Positions 15,297 to 23,143 of a DNA stretch of 30,207 nt are shown piece after piece. A model generated the notes under the pieces. It did no database searches and was not told where the DNA came from. It worked only from the letters and a program-made list of their open reading frames with translations. Both the position numbers and the translations under genes were made by a program. Each line of letters begins with the position of its first letter. The stretch's first letter is position 1. Source of the stretch: CAZBLP01 sp964492825 (lineage in GTDB: Bacteria; DYJV01); NCBI GenBank assembly GCA_964492825.1, contig CAZBLP010000024.1:1-30207 (forward strand), in the 5' to 3' direction.

Positions 15297-15398
15297 CGTA
15301 ATCCTCCTAAAATTTTAATGAAAAATACAATATTTTCCAAAGTATAGAATTTAGCTTAAATCAGACTTTCGGATTGTTGCAAATCCTTAAGATATATT

Positions 15399-15427
15399 TT
15401 AATATAAAAGCGCAGGTTCAATGTCAA
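15399..15427 (-). promoter_or_regulatory. sigma70 promoter of the cysteine desulfurase cluster
   Basis: On the minus strand TTGACA (15427-15422), a 17-nt spacer and TATTAA (15404-15399) form a good promoter. The predicted leader is about 95 nt. It contains a GGATT/AATCC hairpin (15371-15386), and an outer pairing, TTAAG (15387-15391) with CTTAA (15355-15359), could extend it. No IscR-type site is recognisable. The 15297-15541 gap otherwise holds only the divergent promoter at 15503. Confidence 0.6.
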
Positions 15428-15502
15428 GAAAAACTAAAATCAACTTGGAACAATTCAATAATTTTTTTAAACATTACCTAAGTTATTTGTTAATTAAAAA
15501 AG

Positions 15503-15532
15503 TTGACAAATATCAATATTTTCATTAATAAT
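15503..15532 (+). promoter_or_regulatory. promoter immediately upstream of the FecCD permease gene
   Basis: TTGACA (15503-15508), an 18-nt spacer and AATAAT (15527-15532) form a promoter whose start site would fall at about 15539-15541, right at the ATG at 15542. The first codons of the longer possible frame, TTG ACA, are this -35 box, which argues against a start there. No ribosome binding site precedes the ATG, so the mRNA may be leaderless. Confidence 0.5.
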
Positions 15533-15541
15533 TTGCTGCAT

Positions 15542-16489
15542 ATGAAGAAAAATACTACTTTTTTTATTATTTTACTTAACATTGTTATTTTCATTGCAGC
15601 AATATATTTCGGAGCTGTTAAATTTAATTCAGATAATATGGATATTATTCTGAAATTAAGACTACCCCGTATAATTATGGCTTTTATAATAGGCGGGGCA
15701 TTAGGTATGAGCGGTGCGCTCTTTCAACTTGTTCTTAAAAATCCTCTTGCCGACGGTTTTACCACTGGTGTTGCATCAAGCTCCGCACTTGGAGCTGTTG
15801 TTGCCATTAGCATAGGATTTCCTGTTTTTTTAATACCTGTTATTGCTTTTGTTTCCGGAATGACAGGCCTTGCCATTGTATATAAAATTTCAAAAAAAAG
15901 CTCAGGTTTAAATTCAGTTACACTTATTTTAGCAGGTATTGTACTTAACATTATAACAAGCAGCATAATTAGTTTTTTAAAATATTATTTTGACGAATCA
16001 GTAGGCACCATAGTATTCTGGTTAATGGGAGGTTTTTATCAATTTGATATAACAAAAATATTAATTGTTTTATTTGTAACTTTATTTTTCTTTATATTTT
16101 TCTTTAAAAACGGTTTAAAACTCAATGTTCTTTCATTTGACGACATAACTGCTTCAAATATGGGAATTAACCATAAGTTTTTCAAGCAGGTTGTATTTGT
16201 GGGAGCAGCGTTTCTCACTGCAATATCTGTAAGTTTTTCAGGAATTATAGCATTTGTGGGATTAATTGTCCCTCATATTGTGAGAGGGGTTTTCGGTAGC
16301 AATATGAAGAAAGTTATTCTCTATTCAACAATTTTCGGTGCAGATTTAACTTTAATTTCAGATACAGTTAGCAGAAGTATAATACCCTCAGGAGCAGAGC
16401 TACCAGTAGGCATTATTACTTCAATAGTTGGAGGAGGTTTTTTTATCTACATTCTTTTAAAAAAGAGAGAAAGAATCTGGAATGGATAG
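15542..16489 (+). CDS. FecCD/BtuC-type ABC transporter permease
   Basis: This inner-membrane permease belongs to the siderophore, heme and cobalamin importer family. The product has 315 residues with about 9-10 hydrophobic segments. Family motifs are LRLPRIIMAFIIGGALGMSG near the N-terminus, NPLADG with GVASSSALGA, and GIIAFVGLIVPHIVR (the EAA-like ATPase contact region). ELPVGIITSIVGGGFFIYIL ends the permease core. The frame could begin 13 codons earlier at TTG 15503, but that codon is part of a consensus -35 box, so I choose ATG 15542. The next gene overlaps its end by 8 nt. The ligand (Fe-chelate, heme or corrinoid) cannot be read from this sequence. Confidence 0.9.
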   Translation: MKKNTTFFIILLNIVIFIAAIYFGAVKFNSDNMDIILKLRLPRIIMAFIIGGALGMSGALFQLVLKNPLADGFTTGVASSSALGAVVAISIGFPVFLIPVIAFVSGMTGLAIVYKISKKSSGLNSVTLILAGIVLNIITSSIISFLKYYFDESVGTIVFWLMGGFYQFDITKILIVLFVTLFFFIFFFKNGLKLNVLSFDDITASNMGINHKFFKQVVFVGAAFLTAISVSFSGIIAFVGLIVPHIVRGVFGSNMKKVILYSTIFGADLTLISDTVSRSIIPSGAELPVGIITSIVGGGFFIYILLKKRERIWNG

Positions 16490-17222
16490 CATATATAATA
16501 TTGAAAATTTGGAATTTTCTTATAAGCAGTTTAAATTATATATTAATAAACTTAAAATATTAAAAAATGATAAAATTGCAATTCTTGGTGAAAACGGTTC
16601 CGGCAAATCAACATTGCTGAATTTAATATCAGGATATTACAACGAATATAACGGAAAAATAGATTTTTTTAATAAAAATCTTAAAAAATACAATGAAAAG
16701 GAGCGTTCAACAAAATTGTCGTATTTATCGCAATTTTCTTCCATATCTTTTAATTATACAATTTTTGAAACAATACTGTTTGGAAGATTCCCGTATTTAA
16801 AGGGAGAAAAGTTTTCAGAAGATGATTATGAAAAAACCGAAGAACTTTTAATAAAATTTAATCTTGAAAAATATAGAAATAATGAATTTTTTACATTATC
16901 AGGTGGCGAAAAAAGAAAAGTTATGGTAGCAAGGGTATTAAACCAGGAAACTGACGTAGTTTTGCTTGACGAACCTACAAGTATGGTGGATATAAAATTT
17001 TCCCTGTTTATTCTGGATTATATTAGTAAATTGGAAGCAACTGTTATTGCTTCAATACATGACGTAAACCTTGCATTACAGTTTTTCAAAAGATTTATTT
17101 TTATGAAAAACGGCAGAATTTTACATGATTTAAATCGCAGTGAAGTTTCAAAAGAGGTGCTTTATGAAACATATGAAGTTAATTTTAATAAGCTTGATAA
17201 TTACTTTATCCCTGATTATTAG
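16482..17222 (+). CDS. ABC transporter ATP-binding protein (FecE/BtuD type)
   Basis: This cytoplasmic ATPase pairs with the FecCD permease. The product has 246 residues. Walker A GENGSGKST is at 36-44, the Q-loop is LSQF, the ABC signature is LSGGEKRK, Walker B is VVLLDEPT, and the switch His is in SIHDVN. It is shorter and more AT/Lys-rich than typical FecE, but all motifs are intact. It starts at ATG 16482 inside the permease gene (8-nt overlap), which indicates translational coupling. The next gene begins 59 nt before its end. Confidence 0.92.
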   Translation: MDSIYNIENLEFSYKQFKLYINKLKILKNDKIAILGENGSGKSTLLNLISGYYNEYNGKIDFFNKNLKKYNEKERSTKLSYLSQFSSISFNYTIFETILFGRFPYLKGEKFSEDDYEKTEELLIKFNLEKYRNNEFFTLSGGEKRKVMVARVLNQETDVVLLDEPTSMVDIKFSLFILDYISKLEATVIASIHDVNLALQFFKRFIFMKNGRILHDLNRSEVSKEVLYETYEVNFNKLDNYFIPDY

Positions 17223-17958
17223 CATTAATCTGTTTGCTTATAACAGAGTTGTTGTTCTTGCACCTGCTGTTGGAGATATTTTTAAAAAACTTGAAATTGA
17301 CAGTAAGGTTGTAGGAGTTACAAGACATGTTAGAGGTTTTAAAAACGCTGTTAAAGTAGGGTCTCATATTAAGCCCAATATTGAAATAATATCATCATTA
17401 AAACCGGATTTAATTATTATTTCCTCAACAAGGTTTTTTAATAAAAATCTCCAGAAATATATTAAAGCTAAAATTTACAAATATAATCCTTACAAATTAT
17501 CGCAGATTTTAGACGCAATAAAAGATTTTGGCAAAATGTTCGAAAAAGAGAAAAAAGCGAAACAATTAATATTAAAACTTAAAAACAAGTTAAATAAAGT
17601 AAAAAAATTAAATAAAAAACCAAAAGTTGTTTTTGAAATTATGCAGTTACCTTACATTGTGTCAGGGAAAAAAGATATTGTTAATGATATAATAGAAAAA
17701 GCAGGTGGAATAAACATTGTAAAAACAAACAAGAAACATGTGAGATATTCGTATGAAAAGGTTTTGGCTTTAAAGCCTGATATTTACATTTACCAGATAG
17801 GCCCTATGAATAAAAATCCCGTACCACCTGAAAAAAGAGAATATTTAAAAAATTTAAAAGCAAAATTTATAAAAATAGATGAAAGGTCTTTTTCAAGGCC
17901 AAATACAACGTCATTTGACAATGTATTGAAATTAAATAAAATTTTTATGGAGTATTAA
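17164..17958 (+). CDS. Periplasmic substrate-binding protein, Peripla_BP_2/BtuF type
   Basis: This protein captures the ligand for the upstream permease and ATPase. The product has 264 residues. A hydrophobic signal peptide is followed by a likely cleavage after LFA. The mature protein starts VVVLAPAVGDIFKKLEI and continues with VVGVTRHVRG, KPDLIIIS and later KAGGINIV, as in the helical-backbone metal and corrinoid binding proteins. The frame extends to an ATG at 17140, but AGAGGTG lies before ATG 17164, which starts MKHMKLILIS directly at the signal peptide. It overlaps the ATPase gene by 59 nt, an unusually long overlap. There is no lipobox, so it is probably soluble in the periplasm. Confidence 0.85.
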   Translation: MKHMKLILISLIITLSLIISINLFAYNRVVVLAPAVGDIFKKLEIDSKVVGVTRHVRGFKNAVKVGSHIKPNIEIISSLKPDLIIISSTRFFNKNLQKYIKAKIYKYNPYKLSQILDAIKDFGKMFEKEKKAKQLILKLKNKLNKVKKLNKKPKVVFEIMQLPYIVSGKKDIVNDIIEKAGGINIVKTNKKHVRYSYEKVLALKPDIYIYQIGPMNKNPVPPEKREYLKNLKAKFIKIDERSFSRPNTTSFDNVLKLNKIFMEY

Positions 17959-19265
17959 TGTTACCTGTTGTTGCTATAATAGGAAGGCCGAATGTTGGAA
18001 AATCCACCTTGTTTAATGCTTTAATAGGTGAAAGAAAATCAATAATTCACGATATGCCGGGAGTTACAAGGGATAGAATCTATCACATTGCTGAAATAGA
18101 TAATAAAAAATTTCTCCTTGTTGACACAGGCGGTTTTATTTTGGATGATGATAAAGAGATTAATCATCACATTAAAAATCAAGCTGTTCTGGCAATAGAA
18201 GAAGCTGATTTTATAATAGCTCTTTTTGATATTCAATCAGGAGTAATGCCTGCTGATAAAGAGCTTGTTGAGCTTCTCAGGAAGGGCAATAAGAATTTTG
18301 TTATTGCTGTGAACAAAGTGGATAATGAAAAGATTAAAAAAAACATTATAGATTTTTATGAGTTTGGAGAAGAAAACTTTCTTCTTATTTCAGCTGCTCA
18401 TAAAAAAGGATTTGATGAACTTATTGATACCATTCACAATTCCATACCAGAGGTTGAATATGATTATTACGATGATTATATAAAGATAGGTATTCTCGGA
18501 AGACCTAATGTCGGAAAATCTTCAATGGTAAATAAAATATTGGGATATGAACGAGTTATTGTTTCTGATGTTCCGGGAACCACAAGAGACAGTGTTGATA
18601 CTTTTTTTGATTATAATGGAAAGCATTATATGATAATTGATACAGCCGGTATCAGAAGAAAAAGCAAAATAAATTATCAAATTGAAAGAATTTCAGTTAT
18701 CAGAGCAATATCAACAATTGAGAGAAGCGATGTTGTTTTGTTAATGCATGATGCATCTGAAGGTATTACACATCAGGACAAGGCACTTGCTCATCTGCTT
18801 GATTCATACAGTAAAGGGCTTATTCTTGTTTTGAACAAATGGGATAAAATAAAAGCCAAAAAAGAGATAGATCAGGAAAAATATATGAAACTTGTGAAAA
18901 AAGACCTTAAATATGTTAATTATGCACCTGTTATTAAAGTTTCGGCTTTAACAGGATACAATGTAAAAAAAATCTTAAAAATAGTTGAAAAAATTTATGA
19001 GAATCAGAGACAGAGGATTCAAACATCAGTATTAAACCAGTTTCTTGAATATATTTTGAAAAAAAATTCACCGCCTTCTTTCAGAGGCAGGCAGGTTAAA
19101 ATAAAATATATGACTCAGGTAAGTTCAAATCCGCCTAAATTTGTGCTATTTTGCAATTATCCGGACGGAGTAAAGGATTCGTACAAAAAATTTATTCAAA
19201 ATCAGCTCAGAGCTAACTTTGATTTTGAAGGTGTGCCAATAAAAATATTTTTTAAAAGAAAATGA
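17958..19265 (+). CDS. der: Ribosome-assembly GTPase Der (EngA)
   Basis: This is a tandem-domain GTPase required for 50S subunit maturation. The product has 435 residues. The first G domain has GRPNVGKST (9-17), a DTGG switch and NKVD. The second has GRPNVGKSS (181-189), DTAG and NKWD. A C-terminal KH-like domain includes SFRGRQVKIKYMTQ and ends IKIFFKRK. The start overlaps the upstream stop by 1 nt (TAATG), and GGAG lies 5-6 nt before it. Being coupled to an ABC importer and glgB is an uncommon neighbourhood. Confidence 0.98.
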   Translation: MLPVVAIIGRPNVGKSTLFNALIGERKSIIHDMPGVTRDRIYHIAEIDNKKFLLVDTGGFILDDDKEINHHIKNQAVLAIEEADFIIALFDIQSGVMPADKELVELLRKGNKNFVIAVNKVDNEKIKKNIIDFYEFGEENFLLISAAHKKGFDELIDTIHNSIPEVEYDYYDDYIKIGILGRPNVGKSSMVNKILGYERVIVSDVPGTTRDSVDTFFDYNGKHYMIIDTAGIRRKSKINYQIERISVIRAISTIERSDVVLLMHDASEGITHQDKALAHLLDSYSKGLILVLNKWDKIKAKKEIDQEKYMKLVKKDLKYVNYAPVIKVSALTGYNVKKILKIVEKIYENQRQRIQTSVLNQFLEYILKKNSPPSFRGRQVKIKYMTQVSSNPPKFVLFCNYPDGVKDSYKKFIQNQLRANFDFEGVPIKIFFKRK

Positions 19266-21412
19266 TAAAAGAATTAATTGCAAATTGCAGACATTTTGAT
19301 CCCTTTTCATATTTGGGACTACATTATGACGGAGAAAACTCAATAATCAGGGTTTTTGATCCTCATGCATTAAAAGTTCAGGTTTATCTTTTTAAAGAAA
19401 ATAAATTCTTTGAAATGAATAAAACAGATTCCAGAGGTTTTTACGAATTAAGGTTAAATAAAAAGATTTATCCGAGAGATTATAAGATAAAACTGATTTT
19501 TAATAATTCCACAATTTTAACTTCAGATGTCTACTCTTTTGCTCCTGTAATATCTGATTTTGACCTTTATCTTTTTAATGAAGGAAAAAATTTACAAATA
19601 TACAACCATCTTGGCTCTCATTTAAAAATAATAGACGGAGTAAAAGGGACCGCATTTGCAGTATGGGCACCAAATGCCGAAAGTGTCAGTGTAGTTGGCA
19701 ATTTTAACGGCTGGGACGGAAGAAAGCATCAAATGAGAGTAAGAGGCGATTCAGGTGTATGGGAAATTTTTATTCCGCATTTAAAAGAAAAAGAGCTTTA
19801 TAAATATGAAATCAGAACAAAAACAGGAGATGTATTATTAAAATCCGACCCTTATGGCAGATTTTTTGAATTCAGACCAAAGACAGCGGCTATTGTTTGC
19901 AAAGATAATGATTTTAACTGGAATGACAATACCTGGATGGAGACCAGGCATAAATATAACAATTTTTCCTCTCCTATTTCCATATATGAAGTTCATTTGG
20001 GCTCATGGAGAAAAGGATTGAACTATGTAGAACTGGCGCATCAGTTAAAAGATTACATTAAAGAGCTTGGTTTTACACATATTGAAATAATGCCTGTTAT
20101 GGAGCATCCCCTTGATGATTCCTGGGGATATCAGGTTACAGGTTATTATGCTCCTACAAGCAGATTCGGAACTCCTGACGAATTTAAATATTTTGTAAAT
20201 TTCATGCATGAAAACAATATAGGTGTGATTCTTGACTGGGTGCCTGCGCATTTTCCAACTGATGCTCACGGGCTGGCGAATTTTGACGGAACGCATCTCT
20301 ATGAGCATGCAAGCCCTTTAAAAGGTTATCATCCTGATTGGGATACGTATATATTTAATTACGGCAGAAACGAGGTAAGGAATTTTTTAATTTCAAATGC
20401 ATATTTCTGGTTAAAAGAATTTCATGCAGACGGATTGAGAATAGATGCGGTTGCATCAATGCTTTACCTTGATTATTCAAGAAAAGAAGGAGAATGGGAG
20501 CCGAATATTTATGGTGGTAAAGAAAATTTGGAAGCAATAAGTTTTTTAAAAGAATTAAATTATATCTGCTACGGTAATTTTCATGATATTATGATTATTG
20601 CAGAAGAATCCACAGCATGGCCAATGGTTACCAAGCCTGTTCATATAGGCGGACTTGGTTTTGGTTATAAATGGAACATGGGATGGATGAATGACACTCT
20701 TAACTATTTTTCACTTGATCCAATATATAGAAAATATCACCATGAAAGACTGACGTTTTCAATGTATTATGCTTTTAGTGAAAATTATATTCTTGTTCTT
20801 TCGCATGACGAGGTGGTGCATTTAAAAAAATCGCTTTTATCAAAGATGCCAGGTGATATGTGGCAGAAGTTTGCAAATTTGAGACTGCTTTTAGGTTATA
20901 TGATGGCTCATCCAGGGAAAAAACTTTTATTTATGGGTAGTGAATTTGCTCAAATTGAGGAGTGGCAATTCAGAAAAGAATTGTCATGGGAACTTCTTAA
21001 AAGTTCGGGGCATAAAGGTATGCAGAAATTTGTGAGAGATCTGAATTTTATTTATTTGGAAAAAACTCCTCTTTATGAACTTGATTACGATTATAGCGGA
21101 TTTCAGTGGATAGATTGCAATGACAGTACAAACAGTGTAATATCCTTTTTAAGAAGGGATAAAAACGGAAATTATCTTATATTTGTTTTTAATTTTACGC
21201 CTATTGTCAGATATGATTATAAAATAGGAGTACCTGACAAAACATTGTACAAAGAGATTTTCAATAGTGATTCATTTTTTTACGGTGGAAGTAATGTTGG
21301 AAATTTAGGCCAGGTTTTAGCTATTTCAGGCTGGTATCACAATTTTCCTCAACATGTTAATATTACTCTGCCGCCTCTTGGGTTTATTGTATTGGAAAGA
21401 ATAATGGAATGA
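19262..21412 (+). CDS. glgB: 1,4-alpha-glucan (glycogen) branching enzyme
   Basis: This GH13 enzyme transfers alpha-1,4 glucan chains to alpha-1,6 branch points in glycogen. The product has 716 residues. An N-terminal extension module is followed by a CBM48-like domain (AVWAPNAESVSVVGNFNGWD), then the TIM barrel. The catalytic residues, by alignment to E. coli, are Asp395 in LRIDAVAS, Glu448 in IIAEEST, and Asp516 in LSHDEVVH. The spacing 395/448/516 equals E. coli 405/458/526. The usual Gly after HDEVVH is Leu here (HDEVVHLKKSL), a departure close to the active site. It starts at ATG 19262, overlapping the der stop by 4 nt, so it is translationally coupled. No glgA, glgC or glgP is in the window. 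Confidence 0.96.
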   Translation: MIKELIANCRHFDPFSYLGLHYDGENSIIRVFDPHALKVQVYLFKENKFFEMNKTDSRGFYELRLNKKIYPRDYKIKLIFNNSTILTSDVYSFAPVISDFDLYLFNEGKNLQIYNHLGSHLKIIDGVKGTAFAVWAPNAESVSVVGNFNGWDGRKHQMRVRGDSGVWEIFIPHLKEKELYKYEIRTKTGDVLLKSDPYGRFFEFRPKTAAIVCKDNDFNWNDNTWMETRHKYNNFSSPISIYEVHLGSWRKGLNYVELAHQLKDYIKELGFTHIEIMPVMEHPLDDSWGYQVTGYYAPTSRFGTPDEFKYFVNFMHENNIGVILDWVPAHFPTDAHGLANFDGTHLYEHASPLKGYHPDWDTYIFNYGRNEVRNFLISNAYFWLKEFHADGLRIDAVASMLYLDYSRKEGEWEPNIYGGKENLEAISFLKELNYICYGNFHDIMIIAEESTAWPMVTKPVHIGGLGFGYKWNMGWMNDTLNYFSLDPIYRKYHHERLTFSMYYAFSENYILVLSHDEVVHLKKSLLSKMPGDMWQKFANLRLLLGYMMAHPGKKLLFMGSEFAQIEEWQFRKELSWELLKSSGHKGMQKFVRDLNFIYLEKTPLYELDYDYSGFQWIDCNDSTNSVISFLRRDKNGNYLIFVFNFTPIVRYDYKIGVPDKTLYKEIFNSDSFFYGGSNVGNLGQVLAISGWYHNFPQHVNITLPPLGFIVLERIME

Positions 21413-21438
21413 AAAATCTTTAAACTTTTCATCCCATT
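21403..21438. terminator. bidirectional terminator between glgB and the DEAD helicase
   Basis: AATGG-A-ATGAAAA (21403-21415) pairs with TTTTCAT-C-CCATT (21426-21438), 12 bp with one mismatch and a 10-nt loop, followed by TTTAAATTT on the plus strand. The left arm overlaps the glgB stop codon. The two genes converge here, and A-rich or T-rich flanks on both sides would allow use in either direction. Confidence 0.65.
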
Positions 21439-21451
21439 TTTAAATTTATTG

Positions 21452-22993
21452 TTATTTTGCTTTATCTATAACCGGTCTTCTCTGATTTTTCACATTTTTA
21501 AAAGCTTTTAAAATTACTTCTCCTTCTATTGCAGGAACTGTAACAAATGAGAAATTGTCAAAAACAACAATATCCTGGAAACAACTTTTAGAAGAACCTG
21601 TTTTAGATGAAATATACTCTATAAGCTTTCTCTTGTCCATTTTTGCAGCTTTGCCTTTGGCAATAAAGAGCCTTATTTTTTCATTTTTTTGAGGTGCTGT
21701 TTTTGTCAGGTTTTTATAATTTTTATTAAAATGTTTGCTATAAGCGTTTTTTAAAATAGCAGCTATTATTTTTTCAGGTTCATCTTCATCTAAAAGCTCA
21801 TTAGCCCATTTTGAGTAAAAACTTTCTGTTTTTTCTTTTAAAATATTTTCTGTGATTTTATTTTTCTTGATTTTAAATAATTCATTTGTTGACGGAAGTT
21901 TGCCTTTTGAAATTTTTGATTTGGTTATTCTTTTAATAAACTCCAATTTTCCACGTTCACTTCTTGTTACAAATGTAATAGAGCTTCCCTCTTTGCCGGC
22001 TCTACCTGTTCTGCCTATTCTGTGAACATAAATTTCAGGATTCTGAGGTACTGAATAATTAATAACATGAGTCAAATCAAGAATATCTATACCTCTTGCA
22101 GCAACATCAGTTGCAACTAAAATATTGATTCTCTTGTGCCTGAAATTGTTTAAAGTTTCTTCTCTCATGTTTTGAGTTAAATCACCGTGAAGTCCTGATG
22201 CTTTATAACCTTTTTCCATAAGCTTTTTTGCAACTCTGTCAACTTCCAATTTGGTCTGACAGAAAACCAAACCATACATGTTTTCATTTGAATCAATGAT
22301 TCTTGTAAGTGCTTCAAATTTGTCTGTTTCCGAAACTTCAAAATAGTACTGTTTGGTTAATGCAGTAAAGAGCTCTGTTTTTGTTTTTATAAACTTATAC
22401 TGCTTCATATAGTTTTCAGCAAGTTTTAAAATAGGTTTGGGCATTGTGGCTGAAAATAACATTACTCGTTTATGTTCAGGTGTGTGCTTGAAAATTGTTT
22501 CTATATCCTCAATAAATCCCATGTTCAGCATTTCATCAGCTTCGTCAAGAATAAAATACTTCAAATTGCTTAAATCCAAAGTTCTTCTTTTTAAATGGTC
22601 TAAAATTCTTCCTGGTGTCCCAACAACAACTGAAACACCTCTTTTTAATTTTCTAAATTGCACATCAATTGATTGTCCGCCATATATTGGAATAATAGAT
22701 ATATTATTTTTTCCTTTTAATGAATTTATTTCCTCACATACCTGTAAAACCAATTCTCTTGTAGGAGCTAATATAAGTGCTTCAACTCCTTTTCCTTCGA
22801 TTCTTTCAATTAAAGGCAAACCAAAAGCTGCTGTTTTGCCTGTGCCTGTTTGTGCCTGAGCAACAATATCGCAATTTTTTTCCAATAAAATCGGAATTGT
22901 TAAATTTTGAATCTCTGTTGGCTGTTTAAATCCTTTCTCTTTTAATGTTAATAAATTGTTTTCTGAAATTCCTAACTTTCTAAAGTTTTCCAT
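21452..22993 (-). CDS. DEAD-box RNA helicase with DbpA-like RNA-binding tail
   Basis: This ATP-dependent RNA helicase is likely involved in ribosome assembly or cold adaptation. The product has 513 residues. The Q motif region GFKQPTEIQ is near 21-29, motif I AQTGTGKT is at 47-54, motif II DEAD at 150-153, and motif III is SAT. Motifs in the second RecA domain include VATDVAARGID and HRIGRTGR. A C-terminal region with IRLFIAKGKAAKMDKRKL and FSFVTVP resembles the DbpA/CsdA RRM-like RNA-binding domain, which favours a DeaD/CsdA-like or DbpA-like role. A TGGAGT precedes the ATG. The mRNA leader can form a long hairpin, which may be regulatory, as in cold-shock helicase mRNAs. Confidence 0.93.
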   Translation of the reverse strand: MENFRKLGISENNLLTLKEKGFKQPTEIQNLTIPILLEKNCDIVAQAQTGTGKTAAFGLPLIERIEGKGVEALILAPTRELVLQVCEEINSLKGKNNISIIPIYGGQSIDVQFRKLKRGVSVVVGTPGRILDHLKRRTLDLSNLKYFILDEADEMLNMGFIEDIETIFKHTPEHKRVMLFSATMPKPILKLAENYMKQYKFIKTKTELFTALTKQYYFEVSETDKFEALTRIIDSNENMYGLVFCQTKLEVDRVAKKLMEKGYKASGLHGDLTQNMREETLNNFRHKRINILVATDVAARGIDILDLTHVINYSVPQNPEIYVHRIGRTGRAGKEGSSITFVTRSERGKLEFIKRITKSKISKGKLPSTNELFKIKKNKITENILKEKTESFYSKWANELLDEDEPEKIIAAILKNAYSKHFNKNYKNLTKTAPQKNEKIRLFIAKGKAAKMDKRKLIEYISSKTGSSKSCFQDIVVFDNFSFVTVPAIEGEVILKAFKNVKNQRRPVIDKAK

Positions 22994-23025
22994 TGATACT
23001 CCATTCTGTTTTTTTTATACGGGTA

Positions 23026-23068
23026 AGATTTATTGAAATGATTTTTTTGAAAGGCAGTCAATAAATCT
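23026..23068 (-). promoter_or_regulatory. 10-bp inverted repeat in the helicase leader
   Basis: AGATTTATTG and CAATAAATCT (23068-23059 and 23035-23026 on the minus strand) are perfect complements around a 23-nt loop. The hairpin lies between the predicted promoter and the helicase ATG at 22993, and its 3' arm ends about 33 nt before the ATG. It has no T-run, so it is unlikely to be a trmFO terminator. A temperature-responsive or RNA-binding leader is possible. Confidence 0.45.
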
Positions 23069-23078
23069 CGAAGATGAG

Positions 23079-23106
23079 GTATTACACGTTAAAAGAATTT
23101 AGTCAA
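23079..23106 (-). promoter_or_regulatory. putative promoter of the DEAD helicase gene
   Basis: On the minus strand TTGACT (23106-23101), a 16-nt spacer and TAATAC (23084-23079), preceded by GTG, form a moderate promoter. The leader would be about 80 nt and contain the inverted repeat at 23026-23068. Confidence 0.4.
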
Positions 23107-23143
23107 GAGAAATGTTTAATTAAATTAAAATTTATATTTGTCA

